The notes under the pieces are model-generated. The model made no database searches. It was not told the DNA's origin and was given only the letters and a program-made list of their open reading frames with translations. Below are positions 1 to 11,342 of a DNA stretch of 64,000 nucleotides, piece after piece (positions within the stretch are counted from its first letter, which is position 1; each line of letters begins with the position of its first letter). Origin of the DNA: Punica granatum (Eukaryota; Streptophyta; Magnoliopsida; Myrtales; Lythraceae). Made by a program: the position numbers and the translations under genes. The DNA lies in assembly GCF_007655135.1 (NCBI RefSeq), contig NC_045127.1, positions 3,534,001 through 3,598,000 on the forward strand. Reading direction: 5' to 3'.

Positions 1-870
1 GTTCTAGCATGTGGGAGGGATCTCTTTCCACTAGCAATTCATGGCAATGGCTCTGGAAAACCGACACTGTGCCAAGAATACAACATTTTTCCTGAGCATT
101 CCATGGAAAATTATTTTTCCATTTGCTGTGTGGACCCTTTGGAAGCAGAGGAACAACTTCATTTTCGATAAGAAATGATTACATCCTCAACCTGATCGTC
201 TTTGTCTGGAACTCGCGGCTGAGCATTTTGCCTCGACTACTCCTGCAAGAAAGTGAGCAAATAGGAAATTCTAGTGCATTGGACCCCTCCTCCTTATGGA
301 TGGTTCAAGCTGAACTCTGATGGTTCATCGGGGAAAGCAGGAGCTGGTGGGGTCATTCGCAACCACCTAGGAGGCTGGATCAAGGGCTTCTCCCATTACT
401 TGGGGACCACGACCAGCTTAATGGCAGAGTGTTGGGCTCTTCGGGGACGGGCTATTCATGGCTCGGGATTTAGGCTTTCAATCTCTTATTTGTTGAATTG
501 GATGCCCGAGTGGTAGCTGACCTATTCGTGCGATGATTTGATACTGATGCCTATCATTTTCGATTACAAGATTCTAGCAAGTCCCTTCACTACTTTTAAG
601 ATTGGACATGCACTTGGAGAAGCTAACTCGGTGGCGGACTTTCTTGCTCGGAATGCTCGGGAGGCACCTCCTTACTGGCCTTACAACTCTGGCCAGAGCT
701 ATACTGTCTATTTTTATTCTCCTCCTGTAGGGATTTACGATTTCTTATTGTCTGATCAGATGAGTATTGGTAAAACCCGTACTGTGCGTACTAACCGATG
801 TATTTCAGATGACAATGGCCACTTTCCAATATATATAATTTTCCTTATATTAACAAAATTCTAAATAATT
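1..870 (+). mobile_element. LINE (non-LTR retrotransposon) relic, RNase H end
   Basis: This is the degraded 3' part of a plant L1-type element. A first frame around 100-170 reads like the linker that follows the zf-RVT domain (IPWKIIFPFAVWTLWKQRN). A second, at 274-516, reads like the start of the RVT_3 RNase H domain: a WFKLNSDGSS strand carrying the first catalytic Asp, then GAGGVIRN, then an AECWAL helix with the Glu. A third, at 538-700, holds the C-terminal part (LGEANSVADFLAR). The three pieces are in different frames, so at least two frameshifts have occurred and no intact protein is made. No reverse transcriptase or endonuclease is visible inside the window; the element may extend to the left. 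A second relic of the same class lies near 33.4-35.7 kb on the other strand. Confidence 0.75.
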
Positions 871-901
871 AATAAAGGAGAACGATTTTAATCGACTCAA
901 T

Positions 902-956
902 TTGGCCCAAATTTAGAGTCCCAAAAGCCCAAAGAGAAGAGTGACGTGGCCCACTT
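902..956 (+). promoter_or_regulatory. Site II-type promoter motifs upstream of COX17
   Basis: GGCCCA occurs at 904-909 and 948-953, with a related AAGCCCAAAG between them. Such clustered GGCCCA/TGGGCC (site II) motifs are known from plant promoters of cytochrome, mitochondrial and ribosomal genes. They lie just upstream of the inferred 5' leader exon of COX17, which ends at a good donor (GTAAGC) near 1114. Function is inferred from motif and position. Confidence 0.5.
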
Positions 957-2404
957 GGACCCTTGCATTGCACCTATGAGACTCAGAACGCCTTAGTTCT
1001 TTCCCAGCATTTGTTCTTCGAAGAGCTGCGTTGTCTCCAACCCAAAGCAATAACAGGAGAGCTGCCTTGTCGAACGACCTCTCGTGAGATCCCTCGGCGG
1101 CGGAAATCGAACGGTAAGCTTTCACAGTTTTGTTGCTCCTCCGACATTTCTGTGCTGGTCTTGTCGATGTTTTGTTTTCTGGGATTGAGTCGGAGAGCGC
1201 CAGTTGCTTACCCGAGACGCTGATGTCGGCTCTGCAGCTAAAAGTCGTGGATGTTTCAAGCTGGTTGTCCGTTCTACAGAACTTCGAGTTATCAGCTATG
1301 GTGATAGAAAATTGTGTGTATCGATAATCGTGCTGGCAGATTTATATAGATTAACTGAACAACGTACACACGCTCGCAGTTGTTACCTCTATAACCTCCA
1401 TGTAGGCCATATGTGTCGGAAAACCATATGTGCTTCTTGTTCTGGGGTTATCCTGACCAGCACTTTATTCTAGCAAAATCTTGCTCCCGCTTTGAGCTTA
1501 TTGCTGGATGTTTTTTTTAAGCCCTTTTGATTGCCAAAATTTGCGTGTGGAATGATTGTATTGCTCGTAACTTTGGTTGATTGCCGTGTATTCCAGACTT
1601 ATTGATGTGATACTATTCTAGAGACCGAATAGGTTGTTCACTATGTCTTGTGTGTGTCACTGACCATGGATATGGCTGTGGTAAAATATTTGTTATGGAC
1701 TTGTAATTGAAGGTCTGGCATTCTACTAGGCTGGAATGAGTGATTTGGTTGCTGAATATGGGACCTTGCGATGATTTATTGTGAGCAGTAAGAGGTGCTT
1801 GTAGATTTGCTAAAGCTGATGAGTGGTGAACAGTGAATATAATGATATATGGGATTACTGTCATGGAGATAGGTTGATGTAGGTTGTTCCTGCTGCTGCT
1901 GCATGCTTGCTGCTGTCCTCTTATATTCTTCCCATTTCTCCTCTCTTCTATGTGTCTCCTTACTTAAACACTCCTTCTCTCTAATTTCTCTGTTTCCTCT
2001 GCCTCTCATTTGTGATTACTCCTGTGCCTTTTCCATTTCTATTGCCACCAGTCTCTTTGGCCAGAATGAGCGCTTCCCCTCTATTATCCCAGTGAATGAG
2101 TATTTTCTGGAGGAAGTGGTTTCAAATGTTTTAGAAGAGTGCGATGTGTCTTCTCTGTTGCATTTTTGGCCAGTCTGTGCCCGAGTTCTGGTCATTTTAT
2201 AATTTGATCCCCATTAGTCAATTAATAAAAGGGTATACATAGGGATCAAAATGTGTGAGATTGGGAGTGGCATCATTTTTTGTTCTTGTAATTGGATTAA
2301 TGATGGAAACACAAGTTGGATCAATTCTATTGGATGTATTTCGTGGTTCTCATCCTTTAATCATCCTTATTTTGGGTTACCTGTAGTTACCAAGCAACTA
2401 TACA

Positions 2405-2653
2405 ATGGGTGGACTTCCTTTCCAAGATGCTACTTCAGCGTTGGCTTTGCCAGAGAATGGATCAAAGCATAATCAAGTTTCATCCGTGACAGCACCGGCA
2501 CCAGAGTCTAAGCCAAAGAAGAAGATCTGCTGTGCTTGCCCTGAAACTAAGAAGTTGAGAGATGAATGCATTGTAGAGCACGGGGAAGATGCTTGTTCAA
2601 AGTGGATTGAAGCTCACATCAAATGCCTCCGTGCTGAGGGGTTCAATGTCTGA
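2405..2653 (+). CDS. COX17: Cytochrome c oxidase copper chaperone COX17
   Basis: The 82-residue product delivers copper in the mitochondrial intermembrane space to SCO1/COX11 for assembly of cytochrome c oxidase. The sequence shows the family core: [17 protein letters not shown] holds the adjacent copper-binding cysteines, and the paired CX9C-type cysteines follow in [10 protein letters not shown] and [10 protein letters not shown], which form the coiled-coil-helix-coiled-coil-helix fold. The N-terminal 38 residues are variable and Ser/Pro-rich, as in plant COX17. The coding part is one exon. The first ATG lies 18 bases after a likely acceptor (CTGTAG, 2381-2386), so the gene probably has a 5' leader exon ending near 1113 and a leader intron of about 1.27 kb. 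Site II motifs upstream fit a nuclear gene for respiration. Identification is secure; the leader intron is inferred. Confidence 0.93.
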   Translation: MGGLPFQDATSALALPENGSKHNQVSSVTAPAPESKPKKKICCACPETKKLRDECIVEHGEDACSKWIEAHIKCLRAEGFNV

Positions 2654-3720
2654 TTTTATCAGAGGTTATTAAGTCGAGAAGATGCATGTGCGTGGATTCT
2701 GGGGGTGTGAAATATGCAAATTTTTGTTGTCGAGACAGCAAGTAATGAGGTTATAGAATAAAGTGGCCAACTGACTTTCTCAGATATTGGATATATATCT
2801 GTTCATGATTATTCTTGTAAAAAACTGAATTTTTTGAATTCAACAATTCATTGGCTCAATTTTTATCCTCTTCCCTCGATCACGTTATATTATAGTTGTG
2901 TTGTTTCCAATTTAGTAATTGCTAAAGTATGGAGCTGGTGATTGGAAAGATCAACCATGTTTTTACTTATTTGTTGATGCAGTGCACTATCCACGAGCTC
3001 ATCTGATGGTTTATGGGTATGGTAACTGTGACCATTAAAATTTTTCTTTTTCCCTGCTAGTCCACTGGTATGATGGAACACTTGCATTGCTTCTTATATG
3101 TAGGAAGAAAAACCAGATTGGTTTGAAGGAGAATGATAGCCTTATGATTGCCAATGTATTAATGCAAGAGAAGAGAGGTATCCTCTTGAAGTATAATTTA
3201 GTGGATTATATCAAGAGATATCCTCTTGAAGTATAATGTTGGGGCATGTTTACTTCATATTTAGATTCTGTATTCTGACATCTCTTTTCATCTTCTCTCT
3301 GTTACATATTTTATTAACGCAATTTAATGCAGCCAAGTAAGATTCCCTCCTTATGATATTTCGTGACTTTCTTGCTCTCCGTGACTTGATATGTTTTATA
3401 TGTGATTGGTATGTTTGCTTAAGTCGGACTTGAAGGCGCATTGCTTGATCCCATCACCACAGTTGCGAGGTAGACATCATTGTTTATGAAGTAATGTATT
3501 GTGTAGACATCAGTTTACACTAATAATAGTGTTTTATTAGACCACAGAAAGCCACACCTGTGGCCGCTACATCCATATAAAATCACAGAACACTCTCATG
3601 ATAGACACATACATTACTGGACTAGAACACAGGCATCAACAGGAAATTAACATCAGAGCCACATTATTAGGATTGTTTCAGTTCCTGCAGATACTACATA
3701 ATGATAATCATATCATTCGC
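2654..3720. other. COX17 3' flank and spacer
   Basis: The start is the COX17 3' untranslated region, with an AATAAA-like signal near 2757-2762. The middle is AT-rich and holds no open frame that matches a known family. A short direct repeat (TATCAAGAGATATCCTCTTGAAG type) occurs at about 3177-3235. The right end is the 3' untranslated region of the metallothionein gene, which reads leftward. Confidence 0.5.
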
Positions 3721-4721
3721 TTAATGACCACAGGTGCAATTGGTGCAGGAGCAGCTGCTTCCGCACTTGCACTTGCCGTCATTCTCAGCCGCTGGAGCAT
3801 CCATGACAACAGCGTCATCATAGCTGCACAAGTGAGACAATACAATCATCCAGCATGGTGTGTATAATGACTTAAAAACGAGTCTACCTCCCTAACAATG
3901 GTTTGACTCTTCCTTAATCCAGTAAGAAACCCACGTCCCTGAACTGCTTTTTCATTCTCATTGATGTTTCTTTTCATCTATTTATATTCAATATTTAGTG
4001 CCGTTGGTTTAGCCTGTCGGCCATTGTCTATCTACCATGGAAAAACTAGTTTGTCTTCTATTTTCCCTCTTTGTGTTTCTTTTTCCCATCTTATGCCAGT
4101 AGAGTTCTCCTGTTTCGATTTTTTTGAATTTGAGATAAGCAGTTTGGAGTAAAGTAGGCTAACCCCTCTGTTGATATTTCCATGTTTATCAGTTAGTTTC
4201 ATCGGGAGCAATATCTGGTTCTAGGAATTTTTGTTTCAGGGAGTAGATTTTCCAGGTTTCTATGAGATACTGATGGAACTATTTGTATTTTCACTTGACA
4301 TACTCGCTTATCATAGCAGTCTAAGCTACTACAGCTGTTCCGAGACATCTGTTAAACTGCTTTATCAGAAAATAAATAACAATAAAAGCACATTGAGAAA
4401 TAGGCATGGTACCTCTTCTCGGTCTCCACAACGTCAATAGTGTAGCTGCTTCCCTTCTTCCTGCAGTCATAAAAACTTCACGTCTTAATCACCCATGTAA
4501 AAAATTACATGTCTGATAGGCCATGCTATGTTTGTATCATATATATTGCATGATCGTATATGAGTCGGTAATGACCCTAGCTTCAGATCTAGCAAGTATA
4601 AACATGCTAGGACATCCAGTATAGAAGTAGTTGTATATAGACACTTGCATATGGAAAAGTTTAGAAGCACTTACACGCACTGGCTCTTGTCAGCACAGTC
4701 GCAGTTGCCACAGTCGGCCAT
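3721..4721 (-). CDS. MT3: Type 3 metallothionein (3 exons)
   Basis: A small cysteine-rich protein that binds Zn/Cu ions in the cytosol. Exons on the minus strand: 4721-4675, 4460-4413, 3823-3721; together 65 codons plus stop, in phase across both introns (donors GTAAGT and GTACCA, acceptors CAG). The N-terminal domain MADCGNCDCADKSQC has the CXXCXC...C pattern of plant type 3 proteins. A 33-residue spacer follows (KKGSSYTIDVVETEKSY). The C-terminal domain GKCKCGSSCSCTNCTCG has six cysteines as CXC pairs. A TATA box lies about 100 bp upstream. All exons are too short to show up as long frames. The start is the only ATG ahead of the first cysteine motif. Function follows from the family. Confidence 0.95.
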
Positions 4722-4820
4722 AGGTGATCTAGGTAGTTGTAGCAGAGAGAAGGATTTTCAGCTCTTGCTTGCTTGTTTTCTGTGAATGCTTATATGTTCA
4801 AGATGCAAGGAATGGCCCAG

Positions 4821-4830
4821 TATTTATAGA
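4821..4830 (-). promoter_or_regulatory. TATA box of the metallothionein gene
   Basis: Read on the minus strand the site is TCTATAAATA, 100 bases upstream of the metallothionein ATG. This is a good distance for a TATA box with a leader of about 70 nt. Strong TATA boxes are usual for highly expressed plant metallothionein genes. Confidence 0.6.
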
Positions 4831-4929
4831 TGGAGGAGTTGCATTAGATGTCAATGGAGTTAATGTCAGTGGTGGGGCCACAGATGGGCACGAAGCTGCA
4901 CACTCCAACTCTCCTTCCTGATTCTCGCA

Positions 4930-5260
4930 CCATATCATGTTAAAAGAATCGGTAGGATTCGCCTCCCCTGTTGGACCTGCAGGTCTGCAGCATCAAACTG
5001 CTGCTGCCGTGATTGAAACGGTGTGGGATAAAGGAGGCTGTAGACAGATTTTTCATTGTCAGGATCCATCCAGGGGAATCTTTAGACCACATCGGGCTTG
5101 GCCTCCTATCCACCCCTACTGTCAGCTTCAACTTTTCCCTGTGGGAAGAGATCAGATATATCTGTCATTTAAAGTATGCTCTGCTAGAATTCGAGATGAT
5201 GCTGTTGCCACATTGTGCTGTCTAGTAATGGGAATGCTTTCGCGGATTCCTTTTCCCTAG
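4930..5260 (-). mobile_element. Possible LINE endonuclease fragment
   Basis: On the minus strand a short frame reads FNHGSSSLMLQTCRSNRGGE followed by SYRFF. It resembles the end of the LINE apurinic endonuclease domain (an SDHxPIxL-like strand, then a basic stretch and a YRF motif). The frame is short and broken and the Asp/His pair of the active site is not preserved, so this is a weak call. A 107-residue frame on the plus strand over the same bases has no recognisable motif. Confidence 0.25.
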
Positions 5261-5269
5261 GAAATCATT

Positions 5270-6190
5270 TTCGCCCATTATTTTTTTAAGGCAATGCATT
5301 TAGCTACTTATGGTTCAACTTTCCTTTATCGAATTATCATTTTATCTTGAGCTAAATCATTTTGGTGGCTTGTGAAACAGTCACAATTGCTTATGGAATG
5401 AACCTAAGGTTTCTTTCATTTTTTTTTCTTTTTGTCAACCAAATTCCTGCCTTTGTTTTCTATCTTTTCTATCTCAAAGTTATCTAGAATTTTTCCCTCC
5501 CTTTTAGTTTTAATATAATATGTCCTTGTCAAGGGAAAAGAAAAGATTCTCCATTGAGCATTTTGTTGATGATCAAATACTTCCTGGACTCACAAATATC
5601 AGGTGATCAGACGACTTCTCGACAAATCGAGAGCCGGCTACGATCTGCATGGTTGCTGTGGACTTCTTGAGTTTATTACTCAGCTTATTACTCCGTGAGG
5701 AAGCATGAGAAGATTTATTATAAAGCTTTTTCCCTTCACATCGGAGTAGGCTCGATTTTTCGTTTATCACTGCACTGTTGATTTTATTGCAAGTTGCAGC
5801 CAATAATGACCCAAGCGGAAATAGACTGCCGATTCAAGGTGTAAGCCAAAGGGCCTTTCCCCGTGAAAGCTCTGTGCATGTTAAAAGCTTCCACTTCTAG
5901 ATATTGAAAAGATGCATCTAGTAATCGAGATCGATTATATCCGATGGAAGATTGAGAAGAGTTATTAAAACCCGAATTCATATCTCGAAAATTTCCGACA
6001 TCTTAGAGCAGTAGAAGTGGCTGGATTAGTTTTGATGAAAGCGGACGGGTTCGGTCCGGTTCGCAATCGATCTTGAACTTGGTTTGGAAACAAAGCCTAC
6101 TCTTTCGGACTCGTAGAAATAAGGAGGCATGTTGCACTTCGCAACATGAAAATTTTGCTAAGAATGATGAACTCTGGAGAGCAGAGGCAG
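5270..6190. other. Spacer, no recognised gene
   Basis: AT-rich DNA with poly-T runs near 5283 and 5420. Short minus-strand frames at 5573-5803 and 5784-5981 are Ser/Lys/Asn-rich; I recognise no domain, and no splice arrangement joins them convincingly. Confidence 0.4.
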
Positions 6191-6196
6191 CAGAAA

Positions 6197-6383
6197 TGGG
6201 CCGGGCTTCATTGGGCCTGGGCCATCCAATGGGTCAGCCCGTTGAATGTGGCTGAGGTGTGTAACTCTTGACCCAGATCCATTGACACGTGTCGGCTCTC
6301 CAGCGAGTTTCTGGAACGACCCACCAGCTCTCTTCTCTCTCTCTCTCTATGTAACCGTTTATGCTTAAACACTTAAACCCTAA
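6197..6383 (+). promoter_or_regulatory. Site II cluster plus telo-box promoter
   Basis: TGGGCC occurs three times in 27 bp (6197-6202, 6212-6217, 6218-6223), and a telo-box AAACCCTAA lies at 6375-6383. The combination is known from plant genes for ribosomal proteins and other growth-linked housekeeping functions. The coding start at 6437 is 54 bp beyond the telo-box, so the telo-box probably lies at or near the transcription start. A short CT repeat (6332-6348) separates the two motif groups. The role is inferred from motifs and spacing. Confidence 0.6.
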
Positions 6384-6436
6384 ACCCATTGATCGCCGCC
6401 TCCGATCGACTGAGAATCAGAAGAAAGCTCACAGAA

Positions 6437-6865
6437 ATGGCGAAGCCCGCCCTACGTATGCTCCTCAACAACGGCAAGGCCGCCGTCGGCCTCATCCGCG
6501 GCTCATCATTGAGCCGTTCTGGCCTCAGCTCCGTCAAGCTGGCACCGAGTCAGTTCCTCAGCCACCTCGATTTCCAAGAGCTGCCACGCGTGGACCTGGA
6601 CGCTCTGCTGGGAGCTCAGGTCTCGGGTCACCTGCTGCGGGCGGGTAGGAGCATGCCGATCTTTCACACGGAGACCGGTACTAGGTCCTACTGCAGAGGA
6701 CGGGCTTCAGAGATCTCTGACGAGGATGAGGACGACGACGGCGATGAGGATGATTGTTTCGAAGAGTGGTCCGATGGTAGCGATGAGGTGGGCTCCGATG
6801 AGGTCGTCGACATTGATGAGTTCGATGATGACGAAGACGATGAGCAGACGAGGAAGTCGCTATGA
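6437..6865 (+). CDS. Small protein with basic N-terminus and acidic tail, function unknown
   Basis: Single-exon frame of 142 codons from the ATG at 6437, chosen over the upstream in-frame ATG at 6389 because the site II/telo-box promoter ends just before it and the context is AGAAATGG. Residues 1-30 are rich in Ala, Ser, Leu, Lys and Arg with no acidic residue (MAKPALRMLLNNGKAAVGLI), like a mitochondrial or plastid presequence. Residues 35-90 are mixed. From about residue 91 on the chain is nearly all Asp and Glu (EDEDDDGDEDD). I recognise no domain. The promoter type suggests a housekeeping or organelle-linked role. The acidic tail could bind basic proteins or nucleic-acid-binding partners; that is inference. 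A real gene is supported by GC-rich coding-like composition and the promoter. Confidence 0.65.
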   Translation: MAKPALRMLLNNGKAAVGLIRGSSLSRSGLSSVKLAPSQFLSHLDFQELPRVDLDALLGAQVSGHLLRAGRSMPIFHTETGTRSYCRGRASEISDEDEDDDGDEDDCFEEWSDGSDEVGSDEVVDIDEFDDDEDDEQTRKSL

Positions 6866-7129
6866 TTTACCGTGTGTCCTGCATCCGGGTGAGATCGTTC
6901 GGTTCTGCGTGATTATCGAAATTAGGATATCGTGTTGGAGTCGATCGAATCCTTGTTTGCATCTGAGAGATGGTTGCAGTGTCGGTCCCAATTATGTTTC
7001 CAATGTTTGAACGGTAAAACAGTGGGTTGGCGTCTGAGCAGTGAGCATTTGACGCGACATTCAATTCGGTTTATTTATTTCCTTACTTATTATGCCCAGA
7101 AAATGACGTATGAACATTTTGATTAGTTA

Positions 7130-8215
7130 AAGTTCGATTTTTTTAGTCCGTGGCTCAAATTTCCAAGTTCAAGACACGAGGGCTGAGTGGACGGGTCAAG
7201 AGGATGGCAGGTAGGAAGGAACATATCAACCTTGGGAATATAAGGTCCCATTTGATTTATAAATTTAATTTTAGAATCACGATTTTGATTTTAATTCAAT
7301 ACACTACACGATAAAAATACACGTTTCTCAAGTCTCATCTCATTTATTCTTTTTCACAATCAAAATCAAACTTACTTTAACTTTAAAATCAAACGAATCA
7401 TAAACAAATAGGGTGGGGGACTTTAACTTTAAAATCAAACGAATCATAAACAAAAAGGGGGTTGGGGATACCAAATATTTTGAAAAAAATTTGCCTAATA
7501 CCGTCTTTTCAGGATTATATGGGGTATTGTAATTCGAGAAAGAGCGAATTTCGAATTGCATGGGGTATTATTGTAATTCGAGAAAGAGTGAAGTTCGAAT
7601 TGCGGAAATGGCTTCAGCTGTTAGTTGGATAGCTCTGCTAATTCCGTGCATTGAAGGAAATTCCCAAGGTCATCAGTTACTCGTGCCAGTGAAGTGCTCT
7701 AGCTAATAGATGCATGCCTGCCTACTTTAATTAATTTCGAAACAAAAGGAAAAAAAAAAAAAAGGGCCCAAATTCTCAAATTGACGAACGAATTCGATTC
7801 TTTATCATAAGATTGCGAATCATATGCGACTGGGCACGAGCAAGTATCTCCCTGTAGGTAAGCTGAGATTAACAGATGCAGGCAAGAACCAGAGATCCCG
7901 GCTGTCTTATGAATAGTCCCTAAGGAACGCATGATGCACTTTACTGATGAACTCTCGCCGTGCACATAGTAAGATGGACAGCATATACTATAATAGTAAG
8001 CATCGAGAGACACGAAAATCCGACTTCCTACTTTGCTGCACGCCTCTAGCTCATCCATTAGAAATCGATGATTGTTAGCATCACATCACGGAGTCGGTTT
8101 TTCATAGTATACACTAGAGAGGGCGTCGGTGTCGGTCGCGTGATACGGAGGAAAGGAATCCGCAAGCAGGCATGGCATGGCAAGGCAATTAATGGTAGTG
8201 GGGGCCAAAGCTTTA
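7130..8215. repeat. Spacer with two small tandem duplications
   Basis: A unit beginning CTTTAACTTTAAAATC occurs at 7375 and again at 7421 (period 46 bp). A second unit, TGGGGTATTGTAATTCGAGA and its flank, starts at 7520 and recurs at 7561 with a 3-bp insertion. Both look like recent local duplications. A poly-A run lies at 7749-7763. The rest, up to the dynein light chain gene, holds no recognised coding region. Confidence 0.55.
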
Positions 8216-8816
8216 TCAAGGTTGAATGACCAATTGGACCTGTGTCTTGAAGAGTAGCACGGACACGAGGGAGTCGTTGAGCAAGAAGTAGAGGAAACCG
8301 CCCGGCGAGTGCGTCACGAACGACCCGAAGCTCTTCCCCACCACGCAGTGCCACGCCGGCCCGTATGTCGAGTCGAACTCCTGCACTTCCCAATGAACCA
8401 ATTTAGCACCACTTGAAACAGAGCAGCACCCAATATGAGAAAGGAAATTCAAGAAACAGAGGACTAGTGAAGCAAGATGAGATTGCCTTCTTGAGAGCAC
8501 GGGCGAGAAGGGAACTGTTTTGTGTGAGCTTCGGAACGGAGTCGGCGATGGACCTAGCGAAGCCGAGGGCGTGCTCCTGCATGCGGACAGGCATGTCAGC
8601 CGCTCTCAGCCGCACGTTGAAGCTGATCGACATGGCCGCCAGCTTGACCTGGTCTTCCATCCCTGAAGACGAAGACGAAGAAGAAGAAGAAGACAACGAC
8701 AATGAGGAGGACGAAGATTGATCATGTGGGTGGTGCTCCGGTTGGTTCTGGACGACTTGCTTTTGCTTCTGTCCGCTGAATTGGGTTTGGATTTGACTCT
8801 GCTCCTCAATCTCCAT
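8216..8816 (-). CDS. Dynein light chain (LC8/DYNLL type)-like protein, 2 exons
   Basis: Exons 8816-8487 and 8380-8216 on the minus strand give 164 residues. The C-terminal half is an LC8 domain: [19 protein letters not shown], then the hallmark [19 protein letters not shown] and a final [16 protein letters not shown] strand. LC8 proteins are dimeric hubs that bind short linear motifs. Flowering plants lack dynein motors, so the role is motor-independent. The N-terminal 65 residues are Gln/Lys-rich followed by a poly-Ser run, an extension common in the plant-specific long form. The only intron that keeps phase has a GC donor (AAG|GCAATC) and a GCAG acceptor; no GT donor restores the conserved KK-EFDSTYG junction. 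If the intron is retained, the frame runs about 27 more residues and loses the core strands. Confidence 0.85.
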
Positions 8817-9620
8817 TTCTCTGCTCGCTGCAACTTTCTCAGGGGAGACAGAGATGCAGAGAGACGGGAGAGAGAGGAGTGGGTGGAGGTTTGAAGTTTG
8901 ACTGAAAACGTTTGACTGAAGGAAGAAGGAAGAGGAACGAGAATGTTTTGGTGGGTGCCGTCCATGAGTTCCATGAGCAACCATCCTTTGTCCTTTATTA
9001 ACCAACCAAACCAACATGCCAAAAAAAAAAGAAAAGAAAAAGAGAATCATCAAGTTTCAATTAACTCCCAAAACTTTTATCCTCCGTCCAAAATTCGATC
9101 CCTTCATGCGATTTGGAACATATGTTTGGTGTAGTCGGAGATGGTGAGAACATAACATAACATAACATGCATATCTACTGATATCATAAAATTCTTAACC
9201 ATTGATCATTTTAAAATAAAAAACCGTGAAATTTCTGATTATTCTTTCTTTTTTTTTGTTTTTTCCTTAAGATTATTTTATATCATAATTTTATCATATT
9301 ATATTATATAAATCACGTAACTCAATCAGTTAAATTCTACACGTAGTTGCATATATAGGTAGTTGCTCGTGCTATCTATGGCTTGTTTGATTAGTTCACT
9401 TGAAGGGCTTCTTATTTTGAATTGCCGTAAGGTGGATTCCCGAGCGATTGAGACAGATCATTGCCTTAGGGAGGTGAAAACTATGAGGACTTTTGAGAAG
9501 GTAGGTAAACTTGAGGGGCAAATCGAAAATATCCAAATTATACGGAGAAAATCAGATGCATTTTGATTTGATGCCCCTTCTCATAGTCACGCGCTCCTTG
9601 GCGGTTGACCCTACGGTCCA
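8817..9620. other. Upstream spacer of two divergent genes
   Basis: This separates the dynein light chain-like gene (leftward) from thioredoxin m (rightward). It has a purine-rich run near 9019-9045, a CATAA pentamer repeat at about 9150-9170 and long AT stretches. No coding region is recognised. Confidence 0.4.
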
Positions 9621-9624
9621 CAAT

Positions 9625-9679
9625 TGGGCCTTTTGGGTCTGAGTCTTCTTATAATGGGCCTCCTCAAGAAAGTGGCCCA
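9625..9679 (+). promoter_or_regulatory. Site II motifs upstream of thioredoxin m
   Basis: TGGGCC at 9625-9630 and 9655-9660 and GGCCCA at 9674-9679, about 250-300 bp ahead of the coding start. This is the same motif class as ahead of COX17, the acidic-tail gene, the SCI1-like gene and NUG2. Confidence 0.5.
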
Positions 9680-9927
9680 CTCGCGGCACTCCTTCATCCG
9701 ATGAAGTGGCACGTCGGCAGAGGGCGAACCGGACCGGACCGGACGTAACAGCAGAGAGTCATCCAAATTTGGAAGAGCTGAGCTGTCCAGCCCCTGCTCT
9801 CCTCCTCGTCATCCTCTCCCTATCAGCTAAGCTCCAAACTCACTTCAGCCAAGCAATCCCAAAAATCTCCTGCTCTCCTGCTCTCCCTCTCCCTCTCTAC
9901 CCGTCGAGCTCCGGTGCTTCGGCTCCC

Positions 9928-11342
9928 ATGGCTGACGCCTTCACCACCATCGCCGCTTCGACTTCTCTCTACACCATCTCCTCCTGCCGCCTCGCCCCGG
10001 CGAGGGCGAGGCTCCCGGAGTCCAGAGGCCTCAGGATCAGGCCGGCCTCCGCCGCCCGGTCTCTCCGATCAGTGAGTCACTGCTCGAGGCGGAGCCGCAG
10101 CGGAGCTGGCGCGATCGTTTGCGAGGCTCAGGACACCGCTGTTGAAGGTCAGGACCCTCGATTCACTGTTCTAGCTGGGGAAAAAAGAAGCGCCTTTGGC
10201 TGTTATTAATTATTATTGTTTCGCGGAGCATGTTTACATTTCGGGCATGATCATGTTGAAATCCTTCATAGATAACCGTTATTTTCTGATCTAGGAATTG
10301 GTGCTCTTTTATATTTGATGAATTTTCCTTCATAGATACCTCTGAGGTCTGCGAGCTCATCCGTTAGCCCGCTGACATGATTATCGTGGAGCTCGTGCGT
10401 AGCTTATAGCTAGTATTCCTATATCCCTGCCCGAGTACTCACGGTGAACGGGGGTGTATAAAGGGAACTTTTTCCAGTATACCTCTGACTAATCCGGCTT
10501 TTACTATGTTGCTTATGATCGACAAAGACATGTGATTAATTCCGTTGTTAGTTTTGATCACCGTCGTGTGGAACCGCTGGATCTTGTTCAGAAATATTAG
10601 AAGTTAGGGGTGGACAAGATTGCCGACAAACTGTTTGAGACACTTGATAGCATATTTGGTTCTTATGGATAATCAATGTGCTCATTGATAATGCCTTAGT
10701 AAGTGATTTTACCACTGATACAGGATGTAGGCTTGCCTTGTTAAGATATTTGTCCAATGCTTTCTGATTCAGATGGATGTTATCCTCGGTCTATTTCATA
10801 TCACAGTCTGCAAAATGAATATAGTGGGTGCTCGGTCTATTTATGATGTTAACATGGAAGGATTCGGAAATGGTCCTCAAAGGTGAAATGCTATCTAATC
10901 CATTGCTCTTGAGTCCCTATGGTATCCTATGCATGAGATCTTGACATGATATTTTTTATCAGATCCCAATCACGAATATACCTTTCCGCGTCCACTGATG
11001 CAGCCTTTTGTGTTATCAATGATTGCAGTTCGTCCAGTTACTGATGCCACATGGCAATCCCTTGTTCTGGACATCGAAACTCCAGTACTGGTCGAGTTCT
11101 GGGCCCCATGGTGCGGACCCTGCAGAATGATCCACCCTCTGATCGATGAACTGGCTAAGCAATATGCTGGAAAGTTCAAGTTCTACAAGGTGAACACCGA
11201 CGAGTCCCCGGGGATCGCCACGAGGTATGGCATTAGGAGCATCCCGACTGTCATGATCTTCAAGGGCGGCGAGAAGAGAGATACTGTCATTGGAGCTGTC
11301 CCCAAGACCACGCTGACCACCAGCATTGAGAAGTTCTTATAG
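9928..11342 (+). CDS. TRXM: Thioredoxin m-type, chloroplastic (2 exons)
   Basis: Exons 9928-10147 and 11029-11342 give 177 residues. The first exon encodes a plastid transit peptide rich in Ser, Ala and Arg with few acids, followed by the start of the mature chain ([12 protein letters not shown]). The second exon encodes the thioredoxin fold: [11 protein letters not shown], the active site [11 protein letters not shown] with the WCGPC redox pair, [10 protein letters not shown], the cis-proline turn RSIPTVMIF, and GAVPKTTL. Thioredoxin m accepts electrons from ferredoxin-thioredoxin reductase and activates stromal enzymes such as Calvin cycle and NADP-malate targets. The intron (880 bp, GTCAGG...TTGCAG) falls at the usual place before the first beta strand. 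The ATG at 9928 is chosen because the upstream in-frame stretch lacks an ATG. Confidence 0.95.
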
